The notes under the pieces were generated by a model. That model was not told where the DNA came from. It did no database searches and was given only the letters and a program-made list of their open reading frames with translations. DNA of 11,511 nt. Source: J005 sp964613235. Its GTDB lineage: Bacteria; Pseudomonadota; Zetaproteobacteria; Mariprofundales; Mariprofundaceae. Below, in pieces: positions 1 through 7,759 of this stretch. The stretch is taken from the NCBI GenBank assembly GCA_964613235.1, contig CAZTGM010000056.1, positions 1 through 11,511 on the forward strand, written 5' to 3'. Position 1 is the stretch's first letter. Each line of letters begins with the position of its first letter. The position numbers were made by a program, and so were the translations under genes.

Positions 1-1
1 T

Positions 2-1954
2 GGTTATCAGCAGACGCAGCAAAAGCTGGAACATCAGACGTTCGAGCTGTTGATGATCAAGGAGTTGTCCGAAGAAGCCGGCAAAAGCCTGGATGAGCGC
101 CATTTATTATCCATCTTGCTGGACAAACTGATGCGTTTGACACGGGCCGGCGTGGGCTCGGTGTTTTTATTTGAAGAGGCGAATTCACGTTTCCGAATTG
201 TCGATGCCCGCGGCAAACGCTCGGCCATGATGCAGGGGATGGAAGTGGATGTGGATCAGTCTGCCGCCAGTTGGGTGGCCAAGCATCTGAAGCCCCTGCT
301 GGTGGAAGATATTGCTGCTGATGAACGCTTGCATCGGGAAAACGATCCGAAATATGCATCACCGTCCTTTTTGTCATTGCCTGTTGTACTCGGTGATGAG
401 CTGCTGGCGGTTGTGAATCTGTCCGATAAGGAGAAACAAAGGCCGTTCACACGTGCCGACCTGACCTCTTCCATGGTGATGATTCAGGAAGTGCGTTTTG
501 CACTGGAAAATGCGCATATGTATAGTGAGTTACAGGGAAATGCGGCGCGGCTGGAAGAACAGAACGAGATTTTGCAGGATGAAATCCGCAAACGCCTGAA
601 GGTTGAAAAACAGCTGGAACATCTGGCGCATATGGACAGCCTGACCGGTCTGGCCAATCGTTATCTGTTCATGGACAGACTGGAAATGATGCTGGCACAG
701 GCCAGGCGGCATCGCTCAAAGGTGGCGGTCCTGTTTATCGATCTCGATCGCTTCAAGAATATTAACGATACCCTCGGGCACAGTGTGGGTGATATGGTAT
801 TGCAGTCGGCCTCCCGGCGTCTGAAACGTGCGTTGCGCGAGGCGGATCTGATTTCGCGCTATGGCGGTGATGAATTTACACTGGCCCTGCCGGATATTGT
901 CGATGCCAGAGATGTCGGCATTGTTGCGGATAAGCTGGCTGCCCTGTTATCAGAGCCGTTTGTCTTGCAGGAACGTGAATATCATCTTGGCGCCAGTATT
1001 GGCATCAGCGTTTTTCCCGACGATGCAGGCAGTGTTGAAGATCTGATCAAATATGCCGATGCAGCCATGTATGCTGCCAAACGGAATAACGGTGGCGGTT
1101 TTCAGTTCTACACGGCTGATCTTGGCGACAAAGCCGAGTTGCTGGTGGAAATGGAAATGAATCTGCGCAAGGCCATTGGTGAGAGTGAGTTTATTCTTCA
1201 TTACCAGCCATTGGTTGATCTGCAGGATGGAAGGCTTCGCGGCATGGAAGTGCTGGTGCGCTGGATGCATCCGGAACGGGGGTTGATTCCGCCGGATCAG
1301 TTTATCCCGTTTGCTGAAAGAAACGGCCTGATTTGTCCCATCGGCAGCTGGGTAATGCGTACGGCATGCTGTCAGCACAGGCAATGGTGTGAGCAGGGAC
1401 TGTTTGCTGACGGAGATATTCCCGTGATTACGGTCAATGTGTCTTCGGTACAGTTCAGGGAGAGCGGCTTTGTCGATGAGGTTCGCGATGTACTTGAACA
1501 GACAGGTATGACAGCGGAATATCTGGAACTGGAAATTACCGAAGGCGTGGTGATGGAAAAGGCCGAGGAGTCGATTGCGCAGTTGCACCGCCTGAAAGCC
1601 ATGGGGCTGAAGCTGGCTATCGACGATTTCGGCACGGGCTTTTCCTCACTCAGTTATCTGAAACAGTTTCCCATCGATATATTGAAAGTGGATCGTTCCT
1701 TTGTCCGTCGCATACCTGAGCATGAACAGGATATCTCCATCGTCAATGCCATTATGGATCTGGCGCATAACCTGAATGTCGGCGTGATTGCCGAAGGCAT
1801 TGAAAATGTCGAGCAATTGCAATTTCTCAGGAGAGGGCGCTGTGAATGGGGGCAGGGATACCTGTTTTCACGACCGTTATCCGTACAGGATATGAGTGAT
1901 TTGATTCGTGATGAAACGCGACATGCCAGGTGGAAAGCGTTGCTAGAGAGCTGA
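2..1954 (+). CDS. GAF-GGDEF-EAL c-di-GMP signalling protein (5' end cut by window edge)
   Basis: This is a bifunctional-type cyclic-di-GMP enzyme. The frame is open back to base 2 and no Shine-Dalgarno precedes the first ATG (50), so the true start is probably outside the window. Numbering from that ATG: a GAF-like sensor spans about 8-155 and a charged coiled coil about 157-193. The GGDEF domain spans about 195-360, with MDSLTGLANR at 195 and RYGGDEF at 270-276. A product-inhibition I-site RxxD (R263, D266) lies five residues before GGDEF. The EAL domain spans about 370-625. Its signature reads E400-V-L rather than EAL, but the other catalytic positions are present: NVSS, ELEITE, D525-D526 in DDFGTG, K546 in LKVDR, AEGIE and QGYLF. 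Both activities are therefore predicted intact; which one dominates cannot be read from sequence. There is no membrane segment in the visible part, so it is probably cytosolic, sensing through GAF and whatever lies upstream. Confidence 0.93.
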   Translation, partial: GYQQTQQKLEHQTFELLMIKELSEEAGKSLDERHLLSILLDKLMRLTRAGVGSVFLFEEANSRFRIVDARGKRSAMMQGMEVDVDQSAASWVAKHLKPLLVEDIAADERLHRENDPKYASPSFLSLPVVLGDELLAVVNLSDKEKQRPFTRADLTSSMVMIQEVRFALENAHMYSELQGNAARLEEQNEILQDEIRKRLKVEKQLEHLAHMDSLTGLANRYLFMDRLEMMLAQARRHRSKVAVLFIDLDRFKNINDTLGHSVGDMVLQSASRRLKRALREADLISRYGGDEFTLALPDIVDARDVGIVADKLAALLSEPFVLQEREYHLGASIGISVFPDDAGSVEDLIKYADAAMYAAKRNNGGGFQFYTADLGDKAELLVEMEMNLRKAIGESEFILHYQPLVDLQDGRLRGMEVLVRWMHPERGLIPPDQFIPFAERNGLICPIGSWVMRTACCQHRQWCEQGLFADGDIPVITVNVSSVQFRESGFVDEVRDVLEQTGMTAEYLELEITEGVVMEKAEESIAQLHRLKAMGLKLAIDDFGTGFSSLSYLKQFPIDILKVDRSFVRRIPEHEQDISIVNAIMDLAHNLNVGVIAEGIENVEQLQFLRRGRCEWGQGYLFSRPLSVQDMSDLIRDETRHARWKALLES

Positions 1955-1973
1955 TTTCTCAGCGTTTTTTTTT
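1950..1973 (+). terminator. Short intrinsic terminator after the GGDEF-EAL gene
   Basis: A 5-bp stem GCTGA/TCAGC with loop TTTC overlaps the stop codon and is followed, after one G, by nine consecutive T (1965-1973). The stem is short, but its place at the gene end and the long U-tract make it a plausible Rho-independent terminator. Confidence 0.55.
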
Positions 1974-2021
1974 GTATAAAACTTGACGAACGCAGCTCTT
2001 GTGACTAGCAAGCGCCGTTCG

Positions 2022-2972
2022 ATGAACAGTCAGGCATTCATATCACGCGTTGCCGCAACATGGCGACATACCCACACCGGCCCGTTAGTACGCATAGTGC
2101 GGCATAGTCATGTGCAATGGCGCTGGGTTGCCATTGTGCTGCTTTGCGGTAGCTGGGCTGGCTATCAGGCCTGGCAGGGCAATGAGCGTAGCGAACAGCT
2201 TGCTGCAAGCGAGCAGCAACTGGCAGAGCTGCGTGCGCAATCGCAGCAGGAAATTCGCGCATTGCGACAGGCTCTGGATATGGAGCAGAAGAAAGTTGCA
2301 GCCTTTGCTTCATCGCTGGGCCTGATTCAGGCCAGACTCGCACGACTGGATGCGTTGGGTAACAAGCTTGTGGATACAGCCTCCCTGAATCGTGCGGAAT
2401 TCGATTTCTCCAGCCTGCCTGCCGTTGGTGGTGTTCGGCCACAGGCAGCAAACAGCACATTATCCGCCAGCTATCTTGAACAGATGTTGCCGCAGATCGA
2501 GCAGAAGGCCGGCACCCTAAGTTCGGATCTGGAGGTACTTGATTACCTGCTTGAACACGAGCATTCGCAAGCCAGGGCCAGGCCGCATGCCTGGCCGACC
2601 GAAGGCGGCTGGATCAGTTCCCGCTTCGGCTTGCGTGCTGATCCGTTTACTGGTCTTCCGGCACCGCACAAGGGTGTGGATATTGCCAATCGCTACGGTG
2701 CGCCCGTGTATGCGGCCGGTCGCGGGGTTGTGGTATTCGCCGGTAAAATGAGCGATTTCGGCTATATGGTTGATATCGATCATGGCTTCGGTTATGTCAC
2801 GCGCTACGGCCATCTGTCCGCAGCGGAGGTGCAGCCAGGCGATCTCGTTGAGGATGGTCAGCTCATCGGACATATCGGTTCGACCGGCCGTTCGACCGGG
2901 CCGCACCTGCATTACGAAGTGCATCGCTACGGCCAGGTCATCGATCCGCGTTCATTCCTGCCGCAGGGCTGA
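2022..2972 (+). CDS. Membrane-anchored M23 family peptidoglycan metallopeptidase
   Basis: This is a predicted zinc endopeptidase cutting cell-wall peptide cross-links in the periplasm. Numbered from ATG 2022 (316 aa): a basic cytoplasmic N-terminus, one membrane segment at about 34-50, a Gln/Glu-rich coiled coil at about 53-115, a linker, and a C-terminal LytM/M23 domain at about 195-314. The zinc-site residues are all visible: H216 and D220 in HKGVD, H264 in RYGHLS, and H295/H297 in HLHYEV. It therefore looks catalytically active, unlike degenerate EnvC/NlpD-type activators. The coiled coil plus LytM layout is typical of division- or morphogenesis-linked M23 proteins. ATG 2022 was chosen because it is the first ATG. 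In-frame GTG 2001 and TTG 1983 are alternatives, and none has a good Shine-Dalgarno. A TATAAA at 1975-1980 could be a -10 box but lacks a convincing -35. The gene is convergent with maeB, 16 bp away. Confidence 0.92.
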   Translation: MNSQAFISRVAATWRHTHTGPLVRIVRHSHVQWRWVAIVLLCGSWAGYQAWQGNERSEQLAASEQQLAELRAQSQQEIRALRQALDMEQKKVAAFASSLGLIQARLARLDALGNKLVDTASLNRAEFDFSSLPAVGGVRPQAANSTLSASYLEQMLPQIEQKAGTLSSDLEVLDYLLEHEHSQARARPHAWPTEGGWISSRFGLRADPFTGLPAPHKGVDIANRYGAPVYAAGRGVVVFAGKMSDFGYMVDIDHGFGYVTRYGHLSAAEVQPGDLVEDGQLIGHIGSTGRSTGPHLHYEVHRYGQVIDPRSFLPQG

Positions 2973-2988
2973 TTGCTCCGAAGGTGAC

Positions 2989-5253
2989 TTATTCCGTCGC
3001 TCTGGCTGCGGCAATGGCTGCAACATTGACGATATCATCCACGGTGGCGCCGGTTTGCAGTACATGTACCTGTTGCGGCAGTCCCATGAGGATCGGCCCG
3101 ATCGCCTGTCCGCCGCCCAGTTCCTTGAGCAGTTTGTAAGCGATATTGCCGGCCTGCATGGTCGGGAAGATAAGAATATTGGCCGGTTCCTTCAGGCGAC
3201 TGAACGGATATTGCTGCAGGATGCTTGCATTAACGGCCGTGTCGGCTTGCATTTCACCATCGACGATGATATCAGGGTGATGTTTATGTAACAGTCGCGT
3301 GGCTGCCGCCACCTTTTGCGTTTCCGGATGTTCCGCACTGCCGAAATTGGAGAATGACAGCATGCCGATGCGCGCCTCGCAGCCCAGCGATGTGGCAGTT
3401 TGATGCGCCAGTACGGCCATGCGGGCCAGTTCTTCAGCATTCATGTCGACATTGACCGTACAATCAGCCAGGAAATACGAGCCGTGCTCCATGATCATGA
3501 TGTATAGTCCGAAGACATGGTAATGATGTCCGCTCTGGTCATGACCGAGCACTTTCAGCACCGGACGCAGCACGCCGGGATAATGGGCCGTACGGCCGGA
3601 GAGCATGCCGTCAGCAAAGCCCTGGCGCACCATCATGGCGCCGAGCACGTTGATGTCATGACGCAGCGTGTTGGCCGCATCCTCGCGCAATACGCCGTGA
3701 CGCTTGCGATCGAAGTAATAGGCATCGGTCAGGCTGTCCAGGCGCGCATCATTATGCGTCGGGTCGATGATATCGATGCCTTCCAGTTGCAGATCCAGTT
3801 CCTGACACATGTCTTCAAGGTGGGCCTTTCTGCCGACCAGGATGGGGTGGGCAATGCCCATATCCTGCATCGTGATGGCCGCACGAATGATTGTTTCATC
3901 CTCGCCTTCAGGCAGTACCAGGCGTAGCGGTTTGCTGCGTGCCTTTTCCATGACCGCGCGCATGAACACGCGCGACTGGTCAATGCGACCAGCCAGTTGT
4001 TGCTGGTAGGCAGTCATATCTTCAATAGGCTTGCGCGCCACGCCGGTTTCGGCTGCGGCACGGGCCACGGCTGCGGGTACAACCTCGATGAGTCGGGGGT
4101 CGAAAGGTTTGGGCAGGATATATTCCGGCCCGAAACGAAGCGATTCCTTGCCGTAGGCTTTGAGCACGGATTCCGGCACATCCTGACGTGCCAGCTCGGC
4201 CAGTGCATGCACGGCGGCAATCTTCATTTCCTCGTTGAAGGTCGTGGCTCGTGCATCCAGCGCCCCGCGGAACAGGAACGGAAAGCCGAGCACATTATTG
4301 ACCTGATTGGGATGATCGGAGCGGCCCGTGGCCATGATCAGGTCCTTGCGAGTGGCCATGGCCAGATCGTAGGGGATTTCCGGGTCCGGATTAGCCATGG
4401 CGAATACAATGGGGCGCTCGGCCATGCTTTTCAGCATGTCGGCGGATACGATATTGCCTTCGGACAGGCCGATGAACACATCCGCACCGTTCAATGCTTC
4501 TTCCAGCGTACGTTCCGGGCGTTCGGTGGCAAAATAGGCCTTGTGTTCCGGCAGCTTTTCATCGCGGCCCTGATAAATGACGCCCTTGCGATCGAGAAAC
4601 AGAATGTTTTCGCGACGCGCGCCCAGTTGTTCGATCAGCTGCATGCAGGCAAAACCGGCTGCACCGGCACCCAGACAGACGACCCTGATATTCTCGATCT
4701 GTTTCTGCTGCAGGATCAGTGCATTGAGCAGGCCTGCGGCCATGATCACGGCCGTGCCATGCTGGTCATCATGCAGTACCGGAATATTGACACGTTTTTT
4801 TAGTTCTTTCTCAATAAGGAAACACTCCGGTGCACGGATATCTTCGAGGTTGATGCCGCCGAAGGTCGGTTCCATGCGTGCGATCGTTTCGACGATGGCC
4901 ATCGGATCATCTTCGTCCAGTTCGATATCGAACACATCGATATCGGCAAAGCGTTTGAACAGTACGCCCTTGCCTTCCATGACTGGCTTGCCGGCCAGTG
5001 CACCGATATTGCCCAGCCCGAGCACGGCCGTGCCGTTGGTAATCACGCCGACCAGATTGGCGCGGGAAGTATATTCATCGGCCAGTTCGGGATTGTCAGC
5101 AATCTCCAGGCAGGGGATGGCCACACCCGGCGTGTAGGCCAGCGAAAGATCGCGCTGGGTCAGGCAGGGCTTGCTTGGCTGTACCGTGATTTTGCCCGGA
5201 GTGGGCGAGCGATGGTATTCCAGGGCATCTTGACGCAACGTATCCTTGGGCAT
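2989..5253 (-). CDS. maeB: NADP-dependent malic enzyme with phosphotransacetylase-like C-terminal domain
   Basis: Catalyses oxidative decarboxylation of malate to pyruvate with NADP reduction, supplying pyruvate and NADPH in the cytosol. It has 754 residues, the usual size of the long MaeB type. The malic enzyme core (about 1-425) shows Y40 in AYTPGVA, K95 in GKGVLFK, metal-ligand acids in NLEDI (137-138) and HDD (162-163), and a dinucleotide loop GAGAAG at 195-200. The C-terminal part (about 430-754) resembles phosphotransacetylase. In this family it is regarded as a regulatory and oligomerisation module (acetyl-CoA response), not an active acetyltransferase. The start at 5253 is supported by GAGG seven bases upstream. 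Codons AAA AAA near residue 152 form an A7 run without breaking the frame. It is transcribed divergently from panE and convergently with the M23 gene. MaeA-type NAD preference cannot be strictly excluded, but the fused C-terminus argues for MaeB. Confidence 0.95.
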   Translation of the reverse strand: MPKDTLRQDALEYHRSPTPGKITVQPSKPCLTQRDLSLAYTPGVAIPCLEIADNPELADEYTSRANLVGVITNGTAVLGLGNIGALAGKPVMEGKGVLFKRFADIDVFDIELDEDDPMAIVETIARMEPTFGGINLEDIRAPECFLIEKELKKRVNIPVLHDDQHGTAVIMAAGLLNALILQQKQIENIRVVCLGAGAAGFACMQLIEQLGARRENILFLDRKGVIYQGRDEKLPEHKAYFATERPERTLEEALNGADVFIGLSEGNIVSADMLKSMAERPIVFAMANPDPEIPYDLAMATRKDLIMATGRSDHPNQVNNVLGFPFLFRGALDARATTFNEEMKIAAVHALAELARQDVPESVLKAYGKESLRFGPEYILPKPFDPRLIEVVPAAVARAAAETGVARKPIEDMTAYQQQLAGRIDQSRVFMRAVMEKARSKPLRLVLPEGEDETIIRAAITMQDMGIAHPILVGRKAHLEDMCQELDLQLEGIDIIDPTHNDARLDSLTDAYYFDRKRHGVLREDAANTLRHDINVLGAMMVRQGFADGMLSGRTAHYPGVLRPVLKVLGHDQSGHHYHVFGLYIMIMEHGSYFLADCTVNVDMNAEELARMAVLAHQTATSLGCEARIGMLSFSNFGSAEHPETQKVAAATRLLHKHHPDIIVDGEMQADTAVNASILQQYPFSRLKEPANILIFPTMQAGNIAYKLLKELGGGQAIGPILMGLPQQVHVLQTGATVDDIVNVAAIAAARATE

Positions 5254-5256
5254 AAT
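5230..5256 (+). promoter_or_regulatory. Candidate sigma-70-type promoter for panE, overlapping the maeB start
   Basis: TTGACG (5230-5235) and CATAAT (5251-5256) each match consensus at five of six positions, but the spacer is 15 bp, shorter than optimal. Initiation near 5263 would give a leader of roughly 100 nt containing both stem-loops at 5278-5335. It lies over the first codons of maeB on the opposite strand, so activity could interfere with maeB expression. Confidence 0.33.
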
Positions 5257-5277
5257 GGTTCCTCTCTTGCACAGTTA

Positions 5278-5317
5278 CGGAAGCTCTGAAACGATAGCGT
5301 TTCGCCTTGAGCTTCTG
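5278..5317. promoter_or_regulatory. Long imperfect inverted repeat (stem-loop 1) between maeB and panE
   Basis: The outer arms CGGAAGCTC (5278-5286) and GAGCTTCTG (5309-5317) pair over nine positions with one G-T. The inner arms GAAACG (5288-5293) and CGTTTC (5298-5303) pair fully around the loop ATAG. The internal loop is 1 nt on one side and 5 nt on the other. It could be an RNA leader structure, or the inner palindrome could be a protein operator. It is the same on both strands, so it could act on either divergent gene. Confidence 0.55.
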
Positions 5318-5335
5318 CGAGCTGCGCAAGCTTAA
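5307..5335 (+). promoter_or_regulatory. Alternative stem-loop 2 in the panE leader
   Basis: The segment starting TTGAGC at 5307 can pair with GCTTAA ending at 5335, and TGCG (5316-5319) pairs with CGCA (5325-5328) around the loop AGCTG. This gives about 12 pairs with two single-base bulges and one G-T. It shares bases 5307-5317 with stem-loop 1, so the two cannot form together. The panE Shine-Dalgarno lies 23 nt further on. Confidence 0.4.
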
Positions 5336-5366
5336 CCGAAGTTGCGGCGATGGTCATGGAGGTATC

Positions 5367-6281
5367 ATGAAAATCGGATTTGCCGGAGCAGGCGCTGTAG
5401 GTTGTCATTATGCCAGCAAGCTGATGCAGGCTGGTCATGAGGTTGCCCTGCTGGCGCGCGGCGCGCACCTGCAGGCATTGCAGCGCGAGGGACTGCATCA
5501 TGAATCGGACGGTGTTGTGCATCGGCTGATGGTTCATGCTGATGATGCCCCGGCAATTCTGGCCGATTGTGATGTCATTGTGCTCAGCTGCAAAATGACC
5601 GGGCTTGGTTCCATGCTGGAGAGCCTGCAGCCGGTGCTTCGCGGCACGCCGTTACTGATCACATTGCAAAATGGCGTGGAGGCGCCGGGCATGGTTGCGC
5701 AGGCGTTTCCTGCCTGTCCTGTGGCGGCTGGCACGGCATTTATCGGCGTGCGCATCGAGCGCCCCGGCTATGTACTACATACGGCTGCCGGTGGCATACG
5801 CCTGGCCTGGTGGCGATCGTCGCAGGATTTTGATTTGCATGCACTGCTGGAGCGCTTTCAGCAGGCGGGTGTGCCGGCGCGTTTTGAAGTCGAAGCACAC
5901 AGTCTGTTGTGGCGGAAAATGCTGTGGAATTGCGGTTTTAATGCGATTACAGCCATTACCCGACGCTATGCGCGGGATATGGCGGCCCATGCGGAAACGC
6001 TGTCGCTGGTAACGGCGGCAATGCAGGAGGCCATGGCCGTGGGACAGCGCTGCAGTGCGAATCTTGGCGAGGAGGATATTCGCAAGCATATCGAGGTGAC
6101 ACTGGCCATGGGAGCGGTAAAAACGAGCATGTGGCAGGATATTGAAGCCGGAGCAGGCAGTGAAATCGATTACATCAACGGCTATGTGGTACGCAAGGCT
6201 GCCGAATTTGGTCTTTCGGCGCCGGTCAATACGATGCTGGTGGCACTGGTGCATGCGATTGAGCGGCATGGCGCATCGTGA
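5367..6281 (+). CDS. panE: 2-dehydropantoate 2-reductase family protein (PanE/ApbA)
   Basis: Predicted cytosolic NADPH-dependent reduction of 2-dehydropantoate to pantoate, in pantothenate and coenzyme A biosynthesis. The 304-residue length is normal. The Rossmann domain opens with MKIGFAGAGAVG (glycine loop 7-12), followed by LQNGV at 101-105. The helical C-terminal domain holds the family's key residues: K184 in WRKMLWN, N188 and N192, S254 in KTSMWQD, and E266 and N271 in SEIDYINGY. ATG 5367 is the start because GGAGG sits four bases before it; an upstream in-frame TTG (5307) lies in the leader stem-loops and is not favoured. It is divergent from maeB. Many genomes carry several PanE-like ketopantoate or other 2-oxoacid reductases, so the exact substrate is less certain than the family, and no other pantothenate gene is nearby. 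Confidence 0.88.
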   Translation: MKIGFAGAGAVGCHYASKLMQAGHEVALLARGAHLQALQREGLHHESDGVVHRLMVHADDAPAILADCDVIVLSCKMTGLGSMLESLQPVLRGTPLLITLQNGVEAPGMVAQAFPACPVAAGTAFIGVRIERPGYVLHTAAGGIRLAWWRSSQDFDLHALLERFQQAGVPARFEVEAHSLLWRKMLWNCGFNAITAITRRYARDMAAHAETLSLVTAAMQEAMAVGQRCSANLGEEDIRKHIEVTLAMGAVKTSMWQDIEAGAGSEIDYINGYVVRKAAEFGLSAPVNTMLVALVHAIERHGAS

Positions 6282-6291
6282 GCAGAGGCAT

Positions 6292-6320
6292 TTGGGTGAT
6301 GGCAGGATATCATCTATAAT
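6292..6320 (+). promoter_or_regulatory. Promoter of the nusG-paralog gene
   Basis: A perfect TATAAT (6315-6320) sits 17 bp downstream of TTGGGT (6292-6297), which keeps the conserved TTG. It lies in the gap after the panE stop (6279-6281). Initiation near 6327 would give a leader of about 20 nt before the Shine-Dalgarno and ATG 6349, so the antiterminator gene is probably transcribed on its own. Confidence 0.65.
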
Positions 6321-6348
6321 ACTGTCAGTTGAATGAAAAGGGGACGTG

Positions 6349-6861
6349 ATGGCCAGACAATGGTTTGCCGTGCAAACGAAGCTGCGTCGTGAAACAGAAG
6401 CTCTGCAACAGTTTGAACGGCAGGGGTTTACCGCTTATCTGCCGATGACGATCGTACGTTGTTCCCATGCTCGCAAGATAAGCTGGCAAAAGCGTGCCTT
6501 TTTTCCGGGCTACCTGTTTTTGCATCTGGCGCCGGAGGAGCGTTGCTGGACAACGATTCGCAGCACCATCGGTGCCATTGGCGCGGTGCATTTCGGTTCA
6601 TGTTATCCGCCGGTGGACGATGCCTTTATCGATACCCTGGAACGTCGGGAAAACGAGGAGGGCGTCATTATTGCCGGAGCTGAAACGGCGGCGGTTTTCC
6701 GCCCTGGCGAAAGCGTGAAGGTGTTGCATGGTCCGATGCAGGGGCTGGAAGGCGTGTTTGTCAGCATGCGCGGCGAGGATCGGGTCATGGTCATGCTGTC
6801 CTGGCTACAGCGCAGGGTGCGGGCTGAACTCTGCGTCGATGCTGTTGTGGCTGCTGGTTGA
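6349..6861 (+). CDS. RfaH-like NusG-family transcription elongation/antitermination factor
   Basis: Specialised NusG paralogs bind RNA polymerase through an N-terminal NGN domain. They suppress pausing and Rho termination in chosen long operons, often for LPS, capsule or other surface products. Here, in 170 aa, an NGN domain (about 1-100: QWFAVQTKLRRE, FFPGYLFLHL) is followed by a linker and a KOW domain (about 118-150: PGESVKVLHGPMQGLEGVF). The size is close to RfaH (about 160 aa), and the sequence differs enough from housekeeping NusG to be a paralog. NusG itself normally sits beside secE and ribosomal genes, absent here. ATG 6349 follows AAGGGGA at good spacing; GTG 6346 is too close to it. 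It appears monocistronic. No polysaccharide operon lies directly downstream, but hldD is about 2.8 kb away. Its target operon cannot be named from this window. Confidence 0.87.
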   Translation: MARQWFAVQTKLRRETEALQQFERQGFTAYLPMTIVRCSHARKISWQKRAFFPGYLFLHLAPEERCWTTIRSTIGAIGAVHFGSCYPPVDDAFIDTLERRENEEGVIIAGAETAAVFRPGESVKVLHGPMQGLEGVFVSMRGEDRVMVMLSWLQRRVRAELCVDAVVAAG

Positions 6862-7689
6862 TCAGCGGTCGGACGATATGTCCTGGCGTGGTTTGACGGC
6901 CTCGATATAGGCTGAAACCACATAATCCTCAACGCCGCGACCCGGTGCCCAGTCGCGGATGAATTCGCGCGATTCGTCTTTTGGCCGGATACGGATGCAT
7001 GCAAAACCTGCTGCGGCCATCATGGCCTCCAGATCCTCAATCAGCGATGCGCCGGCCATGCAACCGGCATGCAGTTGCGGATCGTTTTTCATCTCTTCCG
7101 GCATTTCCGTCGTGGCCACGACATCGGAAATGGCCAGCCGTCCGCCCGGTTTGAGCACGCGAAATGCCTCGCGGAACACCTGTGCCTTGTCCGGCGAGAG
7201 ATTGATGACGCAATTGGAAATGATGATGTCGGCCGTAGCATCGGCCACGGGCAGGTGTTCGATTTCACCGAGACGAAATTCGACATTGGTAAACCTGCCT
7301 TTTTCGGCATTGGCACGCGCCTTGGACAGCATCGTCGGCGTCATATCGATGCCGATGACATGGCCGCTTTCGCCCACTTCGTGCGCGGCCAGAAAAGCAT
7401 CGAAACCACCGCCACTGCCCAGATCGATGACCGTCTCTCCGGCGCGCAGGCTGGCAATGGCGCGCGGATTGCCGCAGCCCAGTCCCATGTCCGCGCCTGT
7501 TGGCACCTTGTCCAGGTCCTGTTCGGAATAGCCGAGTCGCGTAGAGATCAGTGTGTTGATGGCGGCATCATCGGATACCCCACAGCAACTGGCCGCTTCA
7601 CCACAACAACTGCCCTGATTGCTGGCTTCGGCGACTTCGCTATAGCTCTGTCTGACATGCTGGCGAATGCGATCTGCTTCCACGCTCAT
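6862..7689 (-). CDS. arsM: Arsenite S-adenosylmethionine methyltransferase
   Basis: Transfers methyl groups from SAM to trivalent arsenic, giving mono-, di- and trimethyl species; cytosolic detoxification. It has 275 residues. The SAM-binding motif DLGSGGGFD lies at 89-97, followed by GIDMTPTM and ISNCVINLSPDK. The arsenic-binding cysteines expected of ArsM are all present: N-terminal pairs C28/C29 and C35/C36, C72 in GLGCGNP, C160 in SNCVINL and C210 in HAGCMAGA. ATG 7689 is preceded by GGAGCG at good spacing. It lies 70 bp downstream of arsS on the same strand, so the two are probably co-transcribed. A weak internal promoter in that gap (TTTGCG, 17 bp, TAGATT on the minus strand) is possible. 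The stop codon directly abuts the nusG-paralog stop. No arsR, arsB or arsC is in the window, so control by arsenic is not shown. Confidence 0.94.
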   Translation of the reverse strand: MSVEADRIRQHVRQSYSEVAEASNQGSCCGEAASCCGVSDDAAINTLISTRLGYSEQDLDKVPTGADMGLGCGNPRAIASLRAGETVIDLGSGGGFDAFLAAHEVGESGHVIGIDMTPTMLSKARANAEKGRFTNVEFRLGEIEHLPVADATADIIISNCVINLSPDKAQVFREAFRVLKPGGRLAISDVVATTEMPEEMKNDPQLHAGCMAGASLIEDLEAMMAAAGFACIRIRPKDESREFIRDWAPGRGVEDYVVSAYIEAVKPRQDISSDR

Positions 7690-7759
7690 AATACGCTCCG
7701 TGAACAGGGATGAATCAGCGGCAATCTAGGTGTTGCGGCAGAAAACGCAAAACGATTGT

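Noticed and set aside
2146..2153. GCGGTAGC, resembling the core of the RfaH ops element
   Set aside because: It lies inside the M23 coding region, not in an operon leader. An 8-base match is likely by chance in 11.5 kb, and the flanking ops bases are absent.
4794..4802. A7 run in maeB (minus strand) reading as A AAA AAA in frame, a possible slippery site
   Set aside because: The gene continues intact through it, no stimulatory structure was evident, and a shift would only give a truncated malic enzyme.
3997..4803. Long plus-strand open frame (268 aa) antisense to maeB, with others at 2770-3291 and 3517-3927
   Set aside because: The opposite strand encodes an uninterrupted malic enzyme with all catalytic motifs. 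These frames have low-complexity, His/Gln-rich compositions typical of antisense of GC-rich genes and no recognisable domain.
5307..5366. Upstream TTG start extending PanE by 20 residues
   Set aside because: The extension falls in the leader stem-loops and precedes the canonical MKIGFAGAGAVG start, which has GGAGG directly upstream.
7733..7750. TTGCG-N8-CGCAA inverted repeat between arsS and arsM as a terminator
   Set aside because: The arms are only 5 bp and no T-run follows in the direction of transcription, so it does not support separating the two genes.
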